A stretch of DNA of 64,000 nt. Origin: Orlajensenia leifsoniae. Its GTDB lineage: Bacteria; Actinomycetota; Actinomycetes; Actinomycetales; Microbacteriaceae. The notes beneath the pieces were generated by a model that was given only the letters and a program-made list of their open reading frames with translations, was not told where the DNA came from and searched no databases. The stretch is taken from the NCBI RefSeq assembly GCF_004570845.1, contig NZ_SPQZ01000005.1, positions 62,001-126,000 of the forward strand. Reading direction: 5' to 3'. The translations under genes and the position numbers were made by a program. The first letter of the stretch is position 1. Each line of letters opens with the position of its first letter. Positions 9,205-18,518 of this stretch are shown here, one piece after another.

Positions 9205-10172
9205 ACGGCGAGCCTGTCGCTCGGCGGCGGCGTCTCGATGAGCAGCTGGGAGATCACGTTCGAGGCGCTGACACCGTCGAACTCGGCCTCCGGGTCGAGG
9301 ATGAGGCGGTGGGCGAGAACCGATTCGGCGAGGGACTTCACGTCGTCGGGGACCACGTAGTGCCTGCCGTTCGCGGCGGCGAGGGTCTTCGCGCTGCGGA
9401 GGAGGGCGAGCGCACCGCGCACGCTCACGCCGAGACGCACCTCCTGGGCATGCCGGGTGGCCTGGGCGATCCGCGAGATGTAGTCATTGATGCTCGGATC
9501 GACATGGACCGTGCGCACGGCCGATGCCATCTCGATGATCGTCGTCGCGGACACGACGGGCGGCACGACGACGTCGTGCGCCCGCTGGTCTGCGCCCTCG
9601 AGGATGCGCAGTGTCGACGCGTGGTCCGGATAGCCGATCGAGGCGCGCATGATGAAGCGATCGAGTTGCGCCTCGGGCAGGCGATAGGTTCCGGCCTGCT
9701 CGACCGGGTTCTGCGTCGCGATGACCATGAACGGCTGGTCGAGGACGTGCGTGATGCCGTCGATGGTGATCTGGCCCTCCTCCATCACCTCGAGGAGAGC
9801 CGACTGGGTCTTCGGGCTGGCTCGGTTGATCTCGTCGGCCAGCACGACGTTGGCGAACACGGGGCCGCGGTGGAACTCGAACGCACCCGACCTCTGGTCG
9901 TAGACGCTGACACCCGTGATGTCGCCCGGGAGCAGGTCGGGGGTGAACTGCACCCGCGAACTCGTGCCGTCGACGCTCTGTGCCATCGCCCGCGCGAGCG
10001 AGGTCTTGCCGGTGCCGGGCACGTCCTCCAGCAGCAGGTGGCCCTCGCTGAACAGCGCCGTGAAGGCCAGCCTGATGACGTGGGTCTTGCCGAGCAGCAC
10101 CTGCTCGACGCCGGATACCAGACGGCCGAAGGTCTCGGCGAATGCGGCCGCGGCATCCGGGGTCATGGTCAC
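9201..10172 (-). CDS. MoxR-family AAA+ ATPase
   Basis: This 323-residue ATPase has Walker A (PGTGKTSLA, Lys56), Walker B (LADEIN, 111-116), and the MoxR-typical stretch NRASPKTQSALLEVMEE. MoxR proteins are chaperone-like ATPases that remodel or activate client proteins, often with vWA/DUF58 partners. I chose the GTG at 10172 because GAGGA lies 6 nt upstream; the ATG two codons later (10166) is the alternative. An ORF extending upstream to 10316 would overlap the end of the surface-protein gene and is unlikely. The gene lies between the giant Ig-like surface protein and DUF58, so that surface protein is a plausible client. Confidence 0.9.
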   Translation of the reverse strand: MTMTPDAAAAFAETFGRLVSGVEQVLLGKTHVIRLAFTALFSEGHLLLEDVPGTGKTSLARAMAQSVDGTSSRVQFTPDLLPGDITGVSVYDQRSGAFEFHRGPVFANVVLADEINRASPKTQSALLEVMEEGQITIDGITHVLDQPFMVIATQNPVEQAGTYRLPEAQLDRFIMRASIGYPDHASTLRILEGADQRAHDVVVPPVVSATTIIEMASAVRTVHVDPSINDYISRIAQATRHAQEVRLGVSVRGALALLRSAKTLAAANGRHYVVPDDVKSLAESVLAHRLILDPEAEFDGVSASNVISQLLIETPPPSDRLAV

Positions 10173-10192
10173 AGCTGGTCCTCGCTCCGTCG

Positions 10193-13100
10193 TCACTGGG
10201 AATACGTCCTGGTCAGGCCGTCGATGGTGATCTCCAACCTTACGGGGACGGGCGGATCCGCGGCCGGGTCCAGGCCGGGAATCCGACACGTGGTCGGGGA
10301 ATCCGCCGCGAACCACTCGGCGCCGTCAGCGTCGACGCCGCACCTGTAGCTCGCCGGATGGCCGTCGCCGTTCGCCGGGTCGTTCGTCCACGACCAGGTA
10401 CCGTCGGTTCCGCCGTTCTCGGCGTCGGGCCGCGCGTAATCCCGTCCGGGGAGTTCCCAGGTCAACGAGGGCTGGGCGTCGGAGGGGGCGACGCCCGACC
10501 ACGGGCCGCAGGTCCCCCACGCCGAGCATCCGCGCACCTGGAAGCGCAGGGTCTCTCCATAGGAACGGTCGAACAGCCTGCGCGGGACGCCTCGGCCCGA
10601 GAAGTCCTGCGCCGCCGTGACAGGCTCGCCCGCGGCATCCACCAGGCGGATCTGGAACGTGCTGGTGCTGGAACCGGCGCCGACACCGCGGATGACCAGA
10701 TCCTGGGTGTACTCGAACGGCTCGACCGACGCGTCGATCGAGGAGATGGCTCCCGGTCCGGGGCGTACCACCGAGCCCGCCACCGCTGTCGCGGCGCAGC
10801 CGGCCCTGTTGTAGCCCCACACCACGAAGTTGTAGCTCGTGTCGTCGGCCGTCAGGCCCTCGAAGCGCGCAGAACCGGCATCGGCCGGCAGCGCCTGGAC
10901 GGCCCCACGCGGCGGAGAGACCGTGCCGGGCGCCGGAGAGCTGACCGAGCACCCCGCCGAGCCTGTCGGCACCTCGGGCAGGGCAGCGCCCGGCGCCGTG
11001 TCGGCGAGACGCTGCACGTAGTAGCCCTGGATCGCGTCGCCGTTCGCCGCGAACGGCGCCCAGGTCACCGAGACGGCGCCCGAGCCCGCGTCGGACACCA
11101 CGTCGACGGATACCGCCATCGGGGCGCCGAACGGCACGCCGGCACCCGATGCGCTGGTCCAGCTCGACAGTGCCGGGTAGGCGCCGTTGCGCGCACTCAC
11201 GGTGAACGCGACCGTGCTGCCGTTGGAGAGGCCGCCCTGGTCGATGCTGCAGCGCCCTGCCGAGCAGATGTCGGCGGCGGCGAGCTCGCCGAGTTCCACT
11301 CCGCCTACGGCGACGACATAGCTGCCGACGGCCGTGCCGCCGCCGGGAACTCCGACGGCGTCCCAGCCGATGCGCAGGCCGCCGTCGAGCGGCGCGGCCG
11401 TCAGGCCCGTCGGTGCCGGCGGGACGACGTCCGACCAGACGGCCGTCGAGGTCTCGGCGGCGTCGGAGGAGCCGATGCCGTTCCGGGCCGTCACCCGCAC
11501 CCGCACGGCGTTCGCCTCGCCGTTGCCCGGTGTCGCCAGCGTGCAGGTCGTGGCCGCGCACGCGGTCGACGACACGACGTCGCCGGTCGCGGCGCTCAGC
11601 AGCGACACGTCGTAGCCGCTGATCGCCGAGTTGTTGAATCCGGCCGCAGTGAAGGTCGTCGTGAGCACCCCGTCGCCGAAGCTCGTCACGGAGAGGCCGG
11701 TCACCGGGTCGGGCCGATCCTGCACGGAGATGCGGATGGTTCCCCACGCGTAGCGTGACGGATCGTCCGTCGCGTCGGCGATCTGGTACTGCAGGTTCGT
11801 GTCCACGGGCGCCGCCTGCTCGCTGACGCTCACCTGCAGGGAGGACTTGTCGGCGCTCGGCACGATCGTGACGCCGTCGGGCAGCGTCGACGAGTCGAGA
11901 CCGGAGACCCTGAGTACGCGGAGCGGAGTGTCGGGGAACGGGTTCGTCGCCTCGTCGTTCTTCAGCACGTCGACCGTCGTCGTCGTGCCGCGCGGAGCGA
12001 CGGCGGTGTCGGCCGCGGGAACGGCGATCGGAAGGGTGGACGGCACGACGCGCAGCACGATGCGGCCGGAGCTTCCGTCGTTCACGTCATCCCTGACGGA
12101 TATGGTGACCGAGGTCTCGCTGCCGGTGTCGGCGCCCCTGTCGGCACGCAGTGTCAGCTCGTCGCCGTCGATGGAGGGGGTGGCGAAGCCGACGGGGGCG
12201 GGGTCCTCGACCGAATAGCGCAACTCGTCGAGATCGTCGGGGTAGGGGTAGCTCGTGAGGCCGGTCAGGCGGATCGTCTTGGACTGTCCGGGCTCGAACT
12301 CGATCGTGCCCCCGGCGAACGAGGGCGGCTGGTTCTCCCGGGGCACCACCGTGATCGGCAGCACGATCGTCGCGACGCGAGTCTTGTCGTCATCGCCGGC
12401 GACGGCATCCGTCACCTCGAACGAGACCGAGGCGGGTCCGAAGTACTTCTCGGCGCTGCGGAACCGGATCGTGTCGTCGTCGACGACCAGTTCGGAGCCG
12501 TCGGCGTGGGTGGCCCGCACGGTTCCCGAGTCGGTCAACCGCACCTGGCGTCCGTCGACGGCCACGACGTAGTCCTCGATGTCGATGGTGACGGATGCTC
12601 CACTGTCGACCTCGATCCGCGGTGCCGTGCGCTTCAGCTGCGGCAGGGCGTCGCCGTAGCCGGGGACCCAGATGAAGGCGTAGGCGGTGATGGTCGGGTC
12701 GTCGGGATGCGTGACGGAGAACGGGATGATCTGGCTCCTGGTGCCGACCTCCACCCGCACCCGCTCCGACCTCGTCACCGCCGCCGACGAGCCGAAGCCG
12801 GGGAGCACCCGCAGGGTGAGGTCCGTGGCCGGGCCGTCTGCGAAGAACACGTTCGCGAGGACGTCGACGTCGATGGTCTCGTGACCGAGCACGTCGGAGA
12901 GGGTGAGCACGGTGTCGCGCGCGATCGGACGCGACAGCGGGGCATCCGTGCGCGCCTGCACAGTGAGGAAGGTCGAGCTCGTCCCTCCGCGCGGGTTCTC
13001 GATCGAGTAGACGAAGCCGTAGCTGCCGGGATCGGCTGGGACGTTCACCTCGACGATGTCGTCGTCGATGCTCGCCGTGGCTGCGGCATTCGTCGAGTTC

Positions 13101-16100
13101 GGCTCGACCGCCGTCACGGCCAGGGCGCCGCCGTCGGGATCGGAGTCATTGGCGAGGACCCGGACCAGGACCGTCGATCCCGGCCTGGCCGCGACGACAT
13201 CGGGAACCGCGATGGGGTTGCGCGAGCCGTCGAGCCTGGCGCTGATGCCGACACGCACCGGGCCCGTCGCCCTGGCTCCGAGGGAGTCGATGACGGAGTA
13301 GGTGAAGGTGTCGGTGCCGGTGCTGTACTCCCCCGACGTGTACTCGAGCCAGTCGGCTCCGGCATCCGTCACACTGCCCTTCTCCGGATTCGAGTCCTCG
13401 CCCAGAAGCTGCACGGAGTCGCCGTCGGGGTCGACGCCGACGAGGGGGACGGTGATGCGCACAGTGTCACCGGCGAGCACCCGCGCCGTGACGACCCGCG
13501 GAACCGGCGCCCGGTTCGATGCGCGATCGATCTCGCGGACCGAGATCGTCACCTCGCCGTTCGCGAACTGCCCGTCGGGGGCGTTCACCCTGTAGACCAC
13601 CGTGTAGTTGCCCGGGGTGTCAGGCGCCAGGTAACGCAGAGTCTGCCCAGACGCGAAGGCGAGGCCGCTGCCGCGCGGTCGCTTCTGGATCTCGGCGTCG
13701 AGGGTCAGCGGATCGCCGTCGGGCTGTTCGTCGTTGGCCAGCACGGGGATGTCGATGGCGTCGCCGACCCGCACCGATGCCGTGTCGGGGTTCGCGATCG
13801 GCACCTGCCTGCGCTCCGGTTGCGGAACCTCGATCACGGTCACCCGGCCGTCGGCGTCGGCCAGGCCGTTGCTCACCCTGTAGCCGAACGACGCCGTCGC
13901 GTTCTCGAGAGGGCGTGTCAGCGTGATGCGCAACAGCCGCTGCTCGAGGATCTCGACCCGCATCCCGCTCTCGCGCGGGAGGTCGAGCACGCCGGTGAGC
14001 AGGAGCACACCGCCTCCCGGATCGATGTCGGTCGCCAGCACGTCGATCGTCGCCTCGCTCTGCGCCCTGACGAACGCGGTGTGCGGAACGGTGATGGGCA
14101 CGAGGGAATCCGTGGGCCGGAGGGTGACATCGATGCGCACGATGCCCGATGCCGTCTCGACCCCGTCGGTGACCCCGTAGTCGACGTAGAACGTCCCGGC
14201 GGTCTCCGACGTGAACTGGAAGCTGCCTGCATCGAAGTCGGGCACGATGTCGACACCGGGCTTGGCGGGCACGCTGGCCAGCCGCACGGTGCCGGTACCG
14301 CCGTGGACGTGCGGAAGCGGCAGCACGGTCAGGCTCTCGCCGACGTGGCCGGCCGCCACGAACGGGTCGGCGATGATCGGCACGGTACCGGCCGGCATGA
14401 CCTTGACGACGAGGGTGCCCGACCCGGTCTCCCGGCCGTCGGAGACCGCCAGGCCGACCTGCACCTTGCGCGTGCCTCCCGTGAGGTCGGTGAAGATGAC
14501 CGTGCCGTCGGGTTTGAACGCGACGCGGTCGGATGCCGGGGCGATCGCCTCGGACAGGAACATGGCGTCTCCGTCGGGGTCGAACCAGTCGGTCAGCACC
14601 TGGGTCGAGACGCGCCCCTTGTCGGGCACGGCCGCCCGGGTGTCGTGGAGCTGTCGCGGGGGCGAGTTCTCCTCGTCGCTGCGCACGGTCACCGTGACGA
14701 TGGCCTCGGCCCGGCCCCCGCGGCCGTCGGTCACCGTGTACCCGAACGTCATCGTCCCGGATGCCGTGGCGGGCAGAGTGAGCAGCAGCTGCTGGTTGCT
14801 GCTCACGATGTCGACCCGTCCGGCGTCATCCGACGGTTGGGTGACGTCGCTCACGGTCAGGACATCGCCGTTGGGGTCGTAGTCGTTCGCCAGAACGGGA
14901 AGGGTGGTCGACCGTCCCGGCCTGGCTCCGAACTCGTCGTCTTCCGCGACGGGCTTCTGCTGGTTCTTCTCGAACTCCGGCTCGATCTCGGGATCGTTCT
15001 GCTCAGTGGTCTCCTGCTTCGGAGTCTGGTCGATCAGCTCGTCCCAGTTGTCGATCAGCCTGTAGTCGTCCTGCACGGCCCAGGTGTCGCCCGACGCCGT
15101 GTCGTTGAGCACGACGACGCCGGCGTTCTCGCGGAATCGCAGGGTGAGACCGCCGGAGGCTCCGCCCAGCTCGCGGGTCGGCGCCGTCGTCGTGCCGCAG
15201 GCGTTCCAGGCGATGGCATCGGACCAGGCCGCGTAGCTGCATCCGCCCGCCACGATCGGAACACTCGGTGCTCCGGCCCTGTCGGTGACGAGCGACGACG
15301 GATTCCCGCTGCTGATCGGGATGGACAGCAGGCCACCCCGGTGGGCGAGCAGGATGGAGGTTCCCGCGCTCGATGCCTGCTGCAACTGAGCCTCGCTGCC
15401 GCTGGCCATGTAGGGCGCCAGATCGATCGTCCCCGTCGCCAGGACGATGGACCGCGACGAGCGGTCGAGAACGGCCCACGCGCCGCCGACACTCGTGACG
15501 GCGACGTCGGCCTCGGCGTCGATGCCCGACAGCAGCTCGGACTGCACGACGGTGCCGCTCGCCGTGTCGACGACGGACAGCGTTCCCGTGGCCGGAGTGA
15601 ACGCCGTCATGCGACCGGAGTCGTCGACGCTCGTCACGGTGCCTGGCCCCAGGGAGAGCTCGGGCTCGGACGACGCGTCGAAGTCGTCGAGATCGCGGAC
15701 GGGCTCGGTCCAGACATCGCCTCCTGCCGAGATCACGACGTCGTCGCCGGCGATCCGCACCTCGGAGTCCTCGGCCGGCGGGAGCGGGACCGTCTCGGCG
15801 ACCGTGCTCGTGGCCGGGTCGATGATGTCGACGGCACTGGTGCGCCGATCGGTGACCAGCACCGTGGTGCCCGACTGCACGACGTCGATGTCGCGGTTCG
15901 CCGCTCCGATGACCGTGTCGAGCTCGAACACCTGCGTGTTGGCCCGCCCGACGACCTCATCGGAACTGTTGCTGACCCAGACCGACCCGTCACCCAGGTC
16001 GATGCGCTGGGCGGAGTACCCGCCGGACATGATCGCGACCGTCGTGATGAGGGCCGTGACGACGGTCCCGCTGGTCGCCGCGATCACCCCGGAACGGTGT

Positions 16101-16123
16101 GCGCCCAGCCACGATCGGATCAT
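10193..16123 (-). CDS. Giant membrane-anchored surface protein with beta-propeller-like, Ig-like and FnIII-like regions
   Basis: This 1976-residue protein has one N-terminal membrane helix (about 10-32) after a short basic cytoplasmic tail, with the rest outside the cell. Residues of about 45-350 contain short repeats (VWVSNSS, VLVTDRR, GGDVWTEPV) consistent with a beta-propeller. About eleven Ig/cadherin-like repeats of roughly 95 residues follow, marked by motifs such as VLANDYDPNGD, VLANDEQPDGD and VLANDSDPDGG; the DxDxxGD pattern suggests calcium binding. The last 480 residues or so form about four FnIII-like modules with paired cysteines. No LPxTG sorting signal is seen. The ATG at 16123 overlaps the kinase stop by 4 nt (ATGA), which supports it over the ATG 10 codons upstream. 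The likely role is adhesion or envelope architecture, controlled by the kinase upstream and handled by MoxR/DUF58. No catalytic domain was recognised. Confidence 0.88.
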   Translation of the reverse strand: MIRSWLGAHRSGVIAATSGTVVTALITTVAIMSGGYSAQRIDLGDGSVWVSNSSDEVVGRANTQVFELDTVIGAANRDIDVVQSGTTVLVTDRRTSAVDIIDPATSTVAETVPLPPAEDSEVRIAGDDVVISAGGDVWTEPVRDLDDFDASSEPELSLGPGTVTSVDDSGRMTAFTPATGTLSVVDTASGTVVQSELLSGIDAEADVAVTSVGGAWAVLDRSSRSIVLATGTIDLAPYMASGSEAQLQQASSAGTSILLAHRGGLLSIPISSGNPSSLVTDRAGAPSVPIVAGGCSYAAWSDAIAWNACGTTTAPTRELGGASGGLTLRFRENAGVVVLNDTASGDTWAVQDDYRLIDNWDELIDQTPKQETTEQNDPEIEPEFEKNQQKPVAEDDEFGARPGRSTTLPVLANDYDPNGDVLTVSDVTQPSDDAGRVDIVSSNQQLLLTLPATASGTMTFGYTVTDGRGGRAEAIVTVTVRSDEENSPPRQLHDTRAAVPDKGRVSTQVLTDWFDPDGDAMFLSEAIAPASDRVAFKPDGTVIFTDLTGGTRKVQVGLAVSDGRETGSGTLVVKVMPAGTVPIIADPFVAAGHVGESLTVLPLPHVHGGTGTVRLASVPAKPGVDIVPDFDAGSFQFTSETAGTFYVDYGVTDGVETASGIVRIDVTLRPTDSLVPITVPHTAFVRAQSEATIDVLATDIDPGGGVLLLTGVLDLPRESGMRVEILEQRLLRITLTRPLENATASFGYRVSNGLADADGRVTVIEVPQPERRQVPIANPDTASVRVGDAIDIPVLANDEQPDGDPLTLDAEIQKRPRGSGLAFASGQTLRYLAPDTPGNYTVVYRVNAPDGQFANGEVTISVREIDRASNRAPVPRVVTARVLAGDTVRITVPLVGVDPDGDSVQLLGEDSNPEKGSVTDAGADWLEYTSGEYSTGTDTFTYSVIDSLGARATGPVRVGISARLDGSRNPIAVPDVVAARPGSTVLVRVLANDSDPDGGALAVTAVEPNSTNAAATASIDDDIVEVNVPADPGSYGFVYSIENPRGGTSSTFLTVQARTDAPLSRPIARDTVLTLSDVLGHETIDVDVLANVFFADGPATDLTLRVLPGFGSSAAVTRSERVRVEVGTRSQIIPFSVTHPDDPTITAYAFIWVPGYGDALPQLKRTAPRIEVDSGASVTIDIEDYVVAVDGRQVRLTDSGTVRATHADGSELVVDDDTIRFRSAEKYFGPASVSFEVTDAVAGDDDKTRVATIVLPITVVPRENQPPSFAGGTIEFEPGQSKTIRLTGLTSYPYPDDLDELRYSVEDPAPVGFATPSIDGDELTLRADRGADTGSETSVTISVRDDVNDGSSGRIVLRVVPSTLPIAVPAADTAVAPRGTTTTVDVLKNDEATNPFPDTPLRVLRVSGLDSSTLPDGVTIVPSADKSSLQVSVSEQAAPVDTNLQYQIADATDDPSRYAWGTIRISVQDRPDPVTGLSVTSFGDGVLTTTFTAAGFNNSAISGYDVSLLSAATGDVVSSTACAATTCTLATPGNGEANAVRVRVTARNGIGSSDAAETSTAVWSDVVPPAPTGLTAAPLDGGLRIGWDAVGVPGGGTAVGSYVVAVGGVELGELAAADICSAGRCSIDQGGLSNGSTVAFTVSARNGAYPALSSWTSASGAGVPFGAPMAVSVDVVSDAGSGAVSVTWAPFAANGDAIQGYYVQRLADTAPGAALPEVPTGSAGCSVSSPAPGTVSPPRGAVQALPADAGSARFEGLTADDTSYNFVVWGYNRAGCAATAVAGSVVRPGPGAISSIDASVEPFEYTQDLVIRGVGAGSSTSTFQIRLVDAAGEPVTAAQDFSGRGVPRRLFDRSYGETLRFQVRGCSAWGTCGPWSGVAPSDAQPSLTWELPGRDYARPDAENGGTDGTWSWTNDPANGDGHPASYRCGVDADGAEWFAADSPTTCRIPGLDPAADPPVPVRLEITIDGLTRTYSQ

Positions 16124-17550
16124 GGCGAATCGACCGCCTCGACCGCCACGCACTTCTCCGAACTCGGCGAGCCCGTGCGACCCTCCCGGCTGACGGTGAC
16201 GGTGATGCAGACCTGGTCTGCTCCGGCTGCGGCATCGGCACTGAAGCTCGTGCCGCTCTGAGCGCTGGACTCGCCGCCGGTGACGGTGACGAGGTAGCTG
16301 TCGCCCGTGCGCAGGCCCGGGTCCTCCCAGGAGAAGTCGACGGTGCGGTCGGATGCCTGACCGGCGATGTTGCTCACCGTCGGGATGTCGGACGACGTCG
16401 AGCGCACGATGGCGATGGTGGCCGTGACGGCGAGGCCGAGCACCACGACCGAGATGGCGAGCATCGCCCAGACCAACCTGCGGCTCCTGCGCTCGGCGGC
16501 GGCCTTGCCCGGTGTGTCGCCGCTGGTGCTGCCGCTCCGCCCGATCGAGGTCGGCGTCGCGGTCATGGTGCGACTCACCGATTGCTTGCGGGTGCGCCTG
16601 CCGGCTCCGGCGGCGATCACGTTCGCCCCGCTGATGCGGGTGCGCTCCTCCATGTCGACCGCCGTCGCGATGGCCCAGTCGTCCATCGCCACCTCGATGG
16701 CGGTCTGCGGCAGGTCGAGTTCGGCCTCGACGGCCTGCAGTTCGCGGATGAACTCGAGCACGCTGCGCTGACGGTTCTCCGGGCGCCGCGACATCGCCCG
16801 CGACAACGTGAGTTCGAGTCGTTCGGGAACGTCGGCTCGTCCGATCGGCTCATAGCGGGCCTTCGTGATGCGGGCCATCAGCTCGGCGGCGGTGTTCTCG
16901 GTGCCGGGAACCTCGAACGGCGACCGTCCGGCGAGGAGCGAGTACAGGGTCGCGCCCAGCGACCACACCTCGGACGCGACGGTCCCCGACACGTCGTCCT
17001 GCAGGACCTCCGGGGCGGACCACGGGATCGAGAGCCCGACGGCCTCGGTCGTCTCGGCCTCGCCGAGCGTCGCCGCGATGCCGAAGTCGGACAGCACGGG
17101 ATGCCCGTAGGCGGTCATCAGGATGTTCGACGGCTTGATGTCCCGGTGGAGCACGCCGGCGCGGTGAGCCGTCTCGACGGCGCTTGCGATCTTCACCCCG
17201 ATCGACAGCACCTCGGGAACGGGGAGCGGGTCGGCACGGTAGCGCGTCGTGAGCGTGGCCGAGCAGTACTCCATGACGAGGTAGGGACGGCCGTCGCTGG
17301 AGACGCTGGCCTGGTACACCGTGAGGATCGACGGATGCGAACTCAGCTGGGCCATGAGGTTGGCCTCGGCCTGGAACATCTGCCGCACCTGGTCGTTCAC
17401 GACCTCGCTCAGCAGCACCTTCACTGCGACCTGTCTGCGCGGCATCGACTGCTCGTACAGGAACACGTCGGCGAAACCGCCGGAACCGAGCACATGCACG
17501 TAGGAGAAGCCGGGAAGCGTGGGGGGCGTTGACGGAAGGCGTCGTGTCAT
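16120..17550 (-). CDS. Membrane Ser/Thr protein kinase with an FnIII-like ectodomain
   Basis: This 476-residue Hanks-type kinase has a glycine loop (LGSGGFADVF, 21-30), catalytic Lys44 (VAVKVL), HRD at 135-137, DFG at 155-157 and APE at 179-181, so it should be active. A juxtamembrane region is followed by one membrane helix (about 359-382). The outside part of about 95 residues is a single FnIII-like module (VDFSWEDP, DSYLVTVTGG, two Cys) rather than the PASTA repeats of PknB. The ATG at 17550 follows a strong GGAGGAAGGGGG stretch. The gene overlaps the giant surface protein by 4 nt, and a TACAAT -10 element lies about 80 nt upstream. The probable substrates are the two FHA proteins of this block; the phosphatase next door would reverse the reaction. 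Confidence 0.93.
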   Translation of the reverse strand: MTRRLPSTPPTLPGFSYVHVLGSGGFADVFLYEQSMPRRQVAVKVLLSEVVNDQVRQMFQAEANLMAQLSSHPSILTVYQASVSSDGRPYLVMEYCSATLTTRYRADPLPVPEVLSIGVKIASAVETAHRAGVLHRDIKPSNILMTAYGHPVLSDFGIAATLGEAETTEAVGLSIPWSAPEVLQDDVSGTVASEVWSLGATLYSLLAGRSPFEVPGTENTAAELMARITKARYEPIGRADVPERLELTLSRAMSRRPENRQRSVLEFIRELQAVEAELDLPQTAIEVAMDDWAIATAVDMEERTRISGANVIAAGAGRRTRKQSVSRTMTATPTSIGRSGSTSGDTPGKAAAERRSRRLVWAMLAISVVVLGLAVTATIAIVRSTSSDIPTVSNIAGQASDRTVDFSWEDPGLRTGDSYLVTVTGGESSAQSGTSFSADAAAGADQVCITVTVSREGRTGSPSSEKCVAVEAVDSP

Positions 17551-17629
17551 AGTGGCCCCCTTCCTCCGTGCCCACGTCGGCAGACCATGGACGCCGCACC
17601 CCCACTGCGCATGCGCCCGCTTCCCCCCA

Positions 17630-17635
17630 ATTGTA
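17630..17635 (-). promoter_or_regulatory. Candidate -10 element (TACAAT) for the kinase operon
   Basis: A near-consensus TACAAT on the minus strand lies about 80 nt upstream of the kinase start, in a 142-nt gap after the phosphatase gene. No good -35 is seen at 17 nt. It implies that the kinase-to-EccC part of the block is transcribed separately from the FHA-phosphatase pair. Confidence 0.4.
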
Positions 17636-17692
17636 GGCACCTGCGCGTTGCGGCAGACCCCCTCGAACGGGGCGCAAGACCCGGGCGCATCG

Positions 17693-18505
17693 TCAGTGGT
17701 CGTGCGGGTTCGGGGCCGCCCCGGTCACTCCGATGACGTCGACCACGATGACGGTGACGTTGTCGCGGCCGCCGTTGGCCAGTGCGGCGTCGACCAGCTG
17801 TTTCGCGGCATCCGCCGGCGTCTCCGTCGACATCAGGAAGTGGCGCATGCCGTAGGGCGTGAGCTCCTTGGTGAGCCCGTCGGAGCAGACCAGGATGCGC
17901 GAGCCCTCCTCGACGGCGATGAGCCTGTAGTCGGGGATGGGCGCCTCGTGGAAGCCGACGGCGCGGGTGATGACGTTGGAGTGCGGATGCGTCTCGGCCT
18001 CTTCGCGCGAGATGTGGCCGGCGTCGACGAGCTCCTGCACGATCGAGTGGTCGGTGGTGAGCTGCTCGAGCACGCCGTGCGAGAGCAGGTACACGCGAGA
18101 GTCGCCGATGTTGAACACCAGCCAGGCGAGACCGGCCGTGGTCTGGGTGAGGGCGACACCGGTGACCGTGGTCCCCGTGCCGGAATCCGTGACGCCGCCT
18201 CCGCGGCCCATGTCGTCGACGGCGAGCCGCAGCGACTGCTCGATACCGGCGGTGTCGGCCGTCGGACGCCCGCCGTGCTCGGCCAGACGCGTGACGACGG
18301 CCGCGCTGGCGAAGTCGCCCGCCGTGTGCCCGCCCATGCCATCGGCGACGGCGAAGACCGGCGCCTGCGCCATGTAGCTGTCCTCGTTCGCCTCGCGGCG
18401 GTGCCCGGTGTCCGTGATGGCGGCCCACGCCAGCGTCACCGCGGCATCGACGGCACCCGGGATCTGCGCTGTGAACTCGGGCGTGCCCTGACCGATCTGC
18501 GTCAC
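17693..18505 (-). CDS. PP2C-family Ser/Thr protein phosphatase
   Basis: This 270-residue soluble phosphatase has the PP2C metal-binding motifs: REANEDSY (37-44), VADGMGGH (53-60), FNIGDSRVYLL, SDGLTKEL and GGRDNVTVIVV. It should dephosphorylate phospho-Ser/Thr proteins with Mn or Mg. It lies 13 nt downstream of the FHA gene stop, clearly in one transcription unit, and just upstream of the kinase. The pairing is like PstP with PknB in other actinobacteria, but the chromosomal setting differs: no rodA, pbp or pknA is nearby. Confidence 0.95.
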   Translation of the reverse strand: MTQIGQGTPEFTAQIPGAVDAAVTLAWAAITDTGHRREANEDSYMAQAPVFAVADGMGGHTAGDFASAAVVTRLAEHGGRPTADTAGIEQSLRLAVDDMGRGGGVTDSGTGTTVTGVALTQTTAGLAWLVFNIGDSRVYLLSHGVLEQLTTDHSIVQELVDAGHISREEAETHPHSNVITRAVGFHEAPIPDYRLIAVEEGSRILVCSDGLTKELTPYGMRHFLMSTETPADAAKQLVDAALANGGRDNVTVIVVDVIGVTGAAPNPHDH

Positions 18506-18518
18506 GTCCTCGGCCTTC

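Noticed and set aside
12506-16261. A 1251-codon open frame on the plus strand opposite the giant surface protein
   Set aside because: It mirrors the third-position GC bias of the real minus-strand gene, has Arg/Asp/Gly-rich translation without domains, and no ribosome site or operon context.
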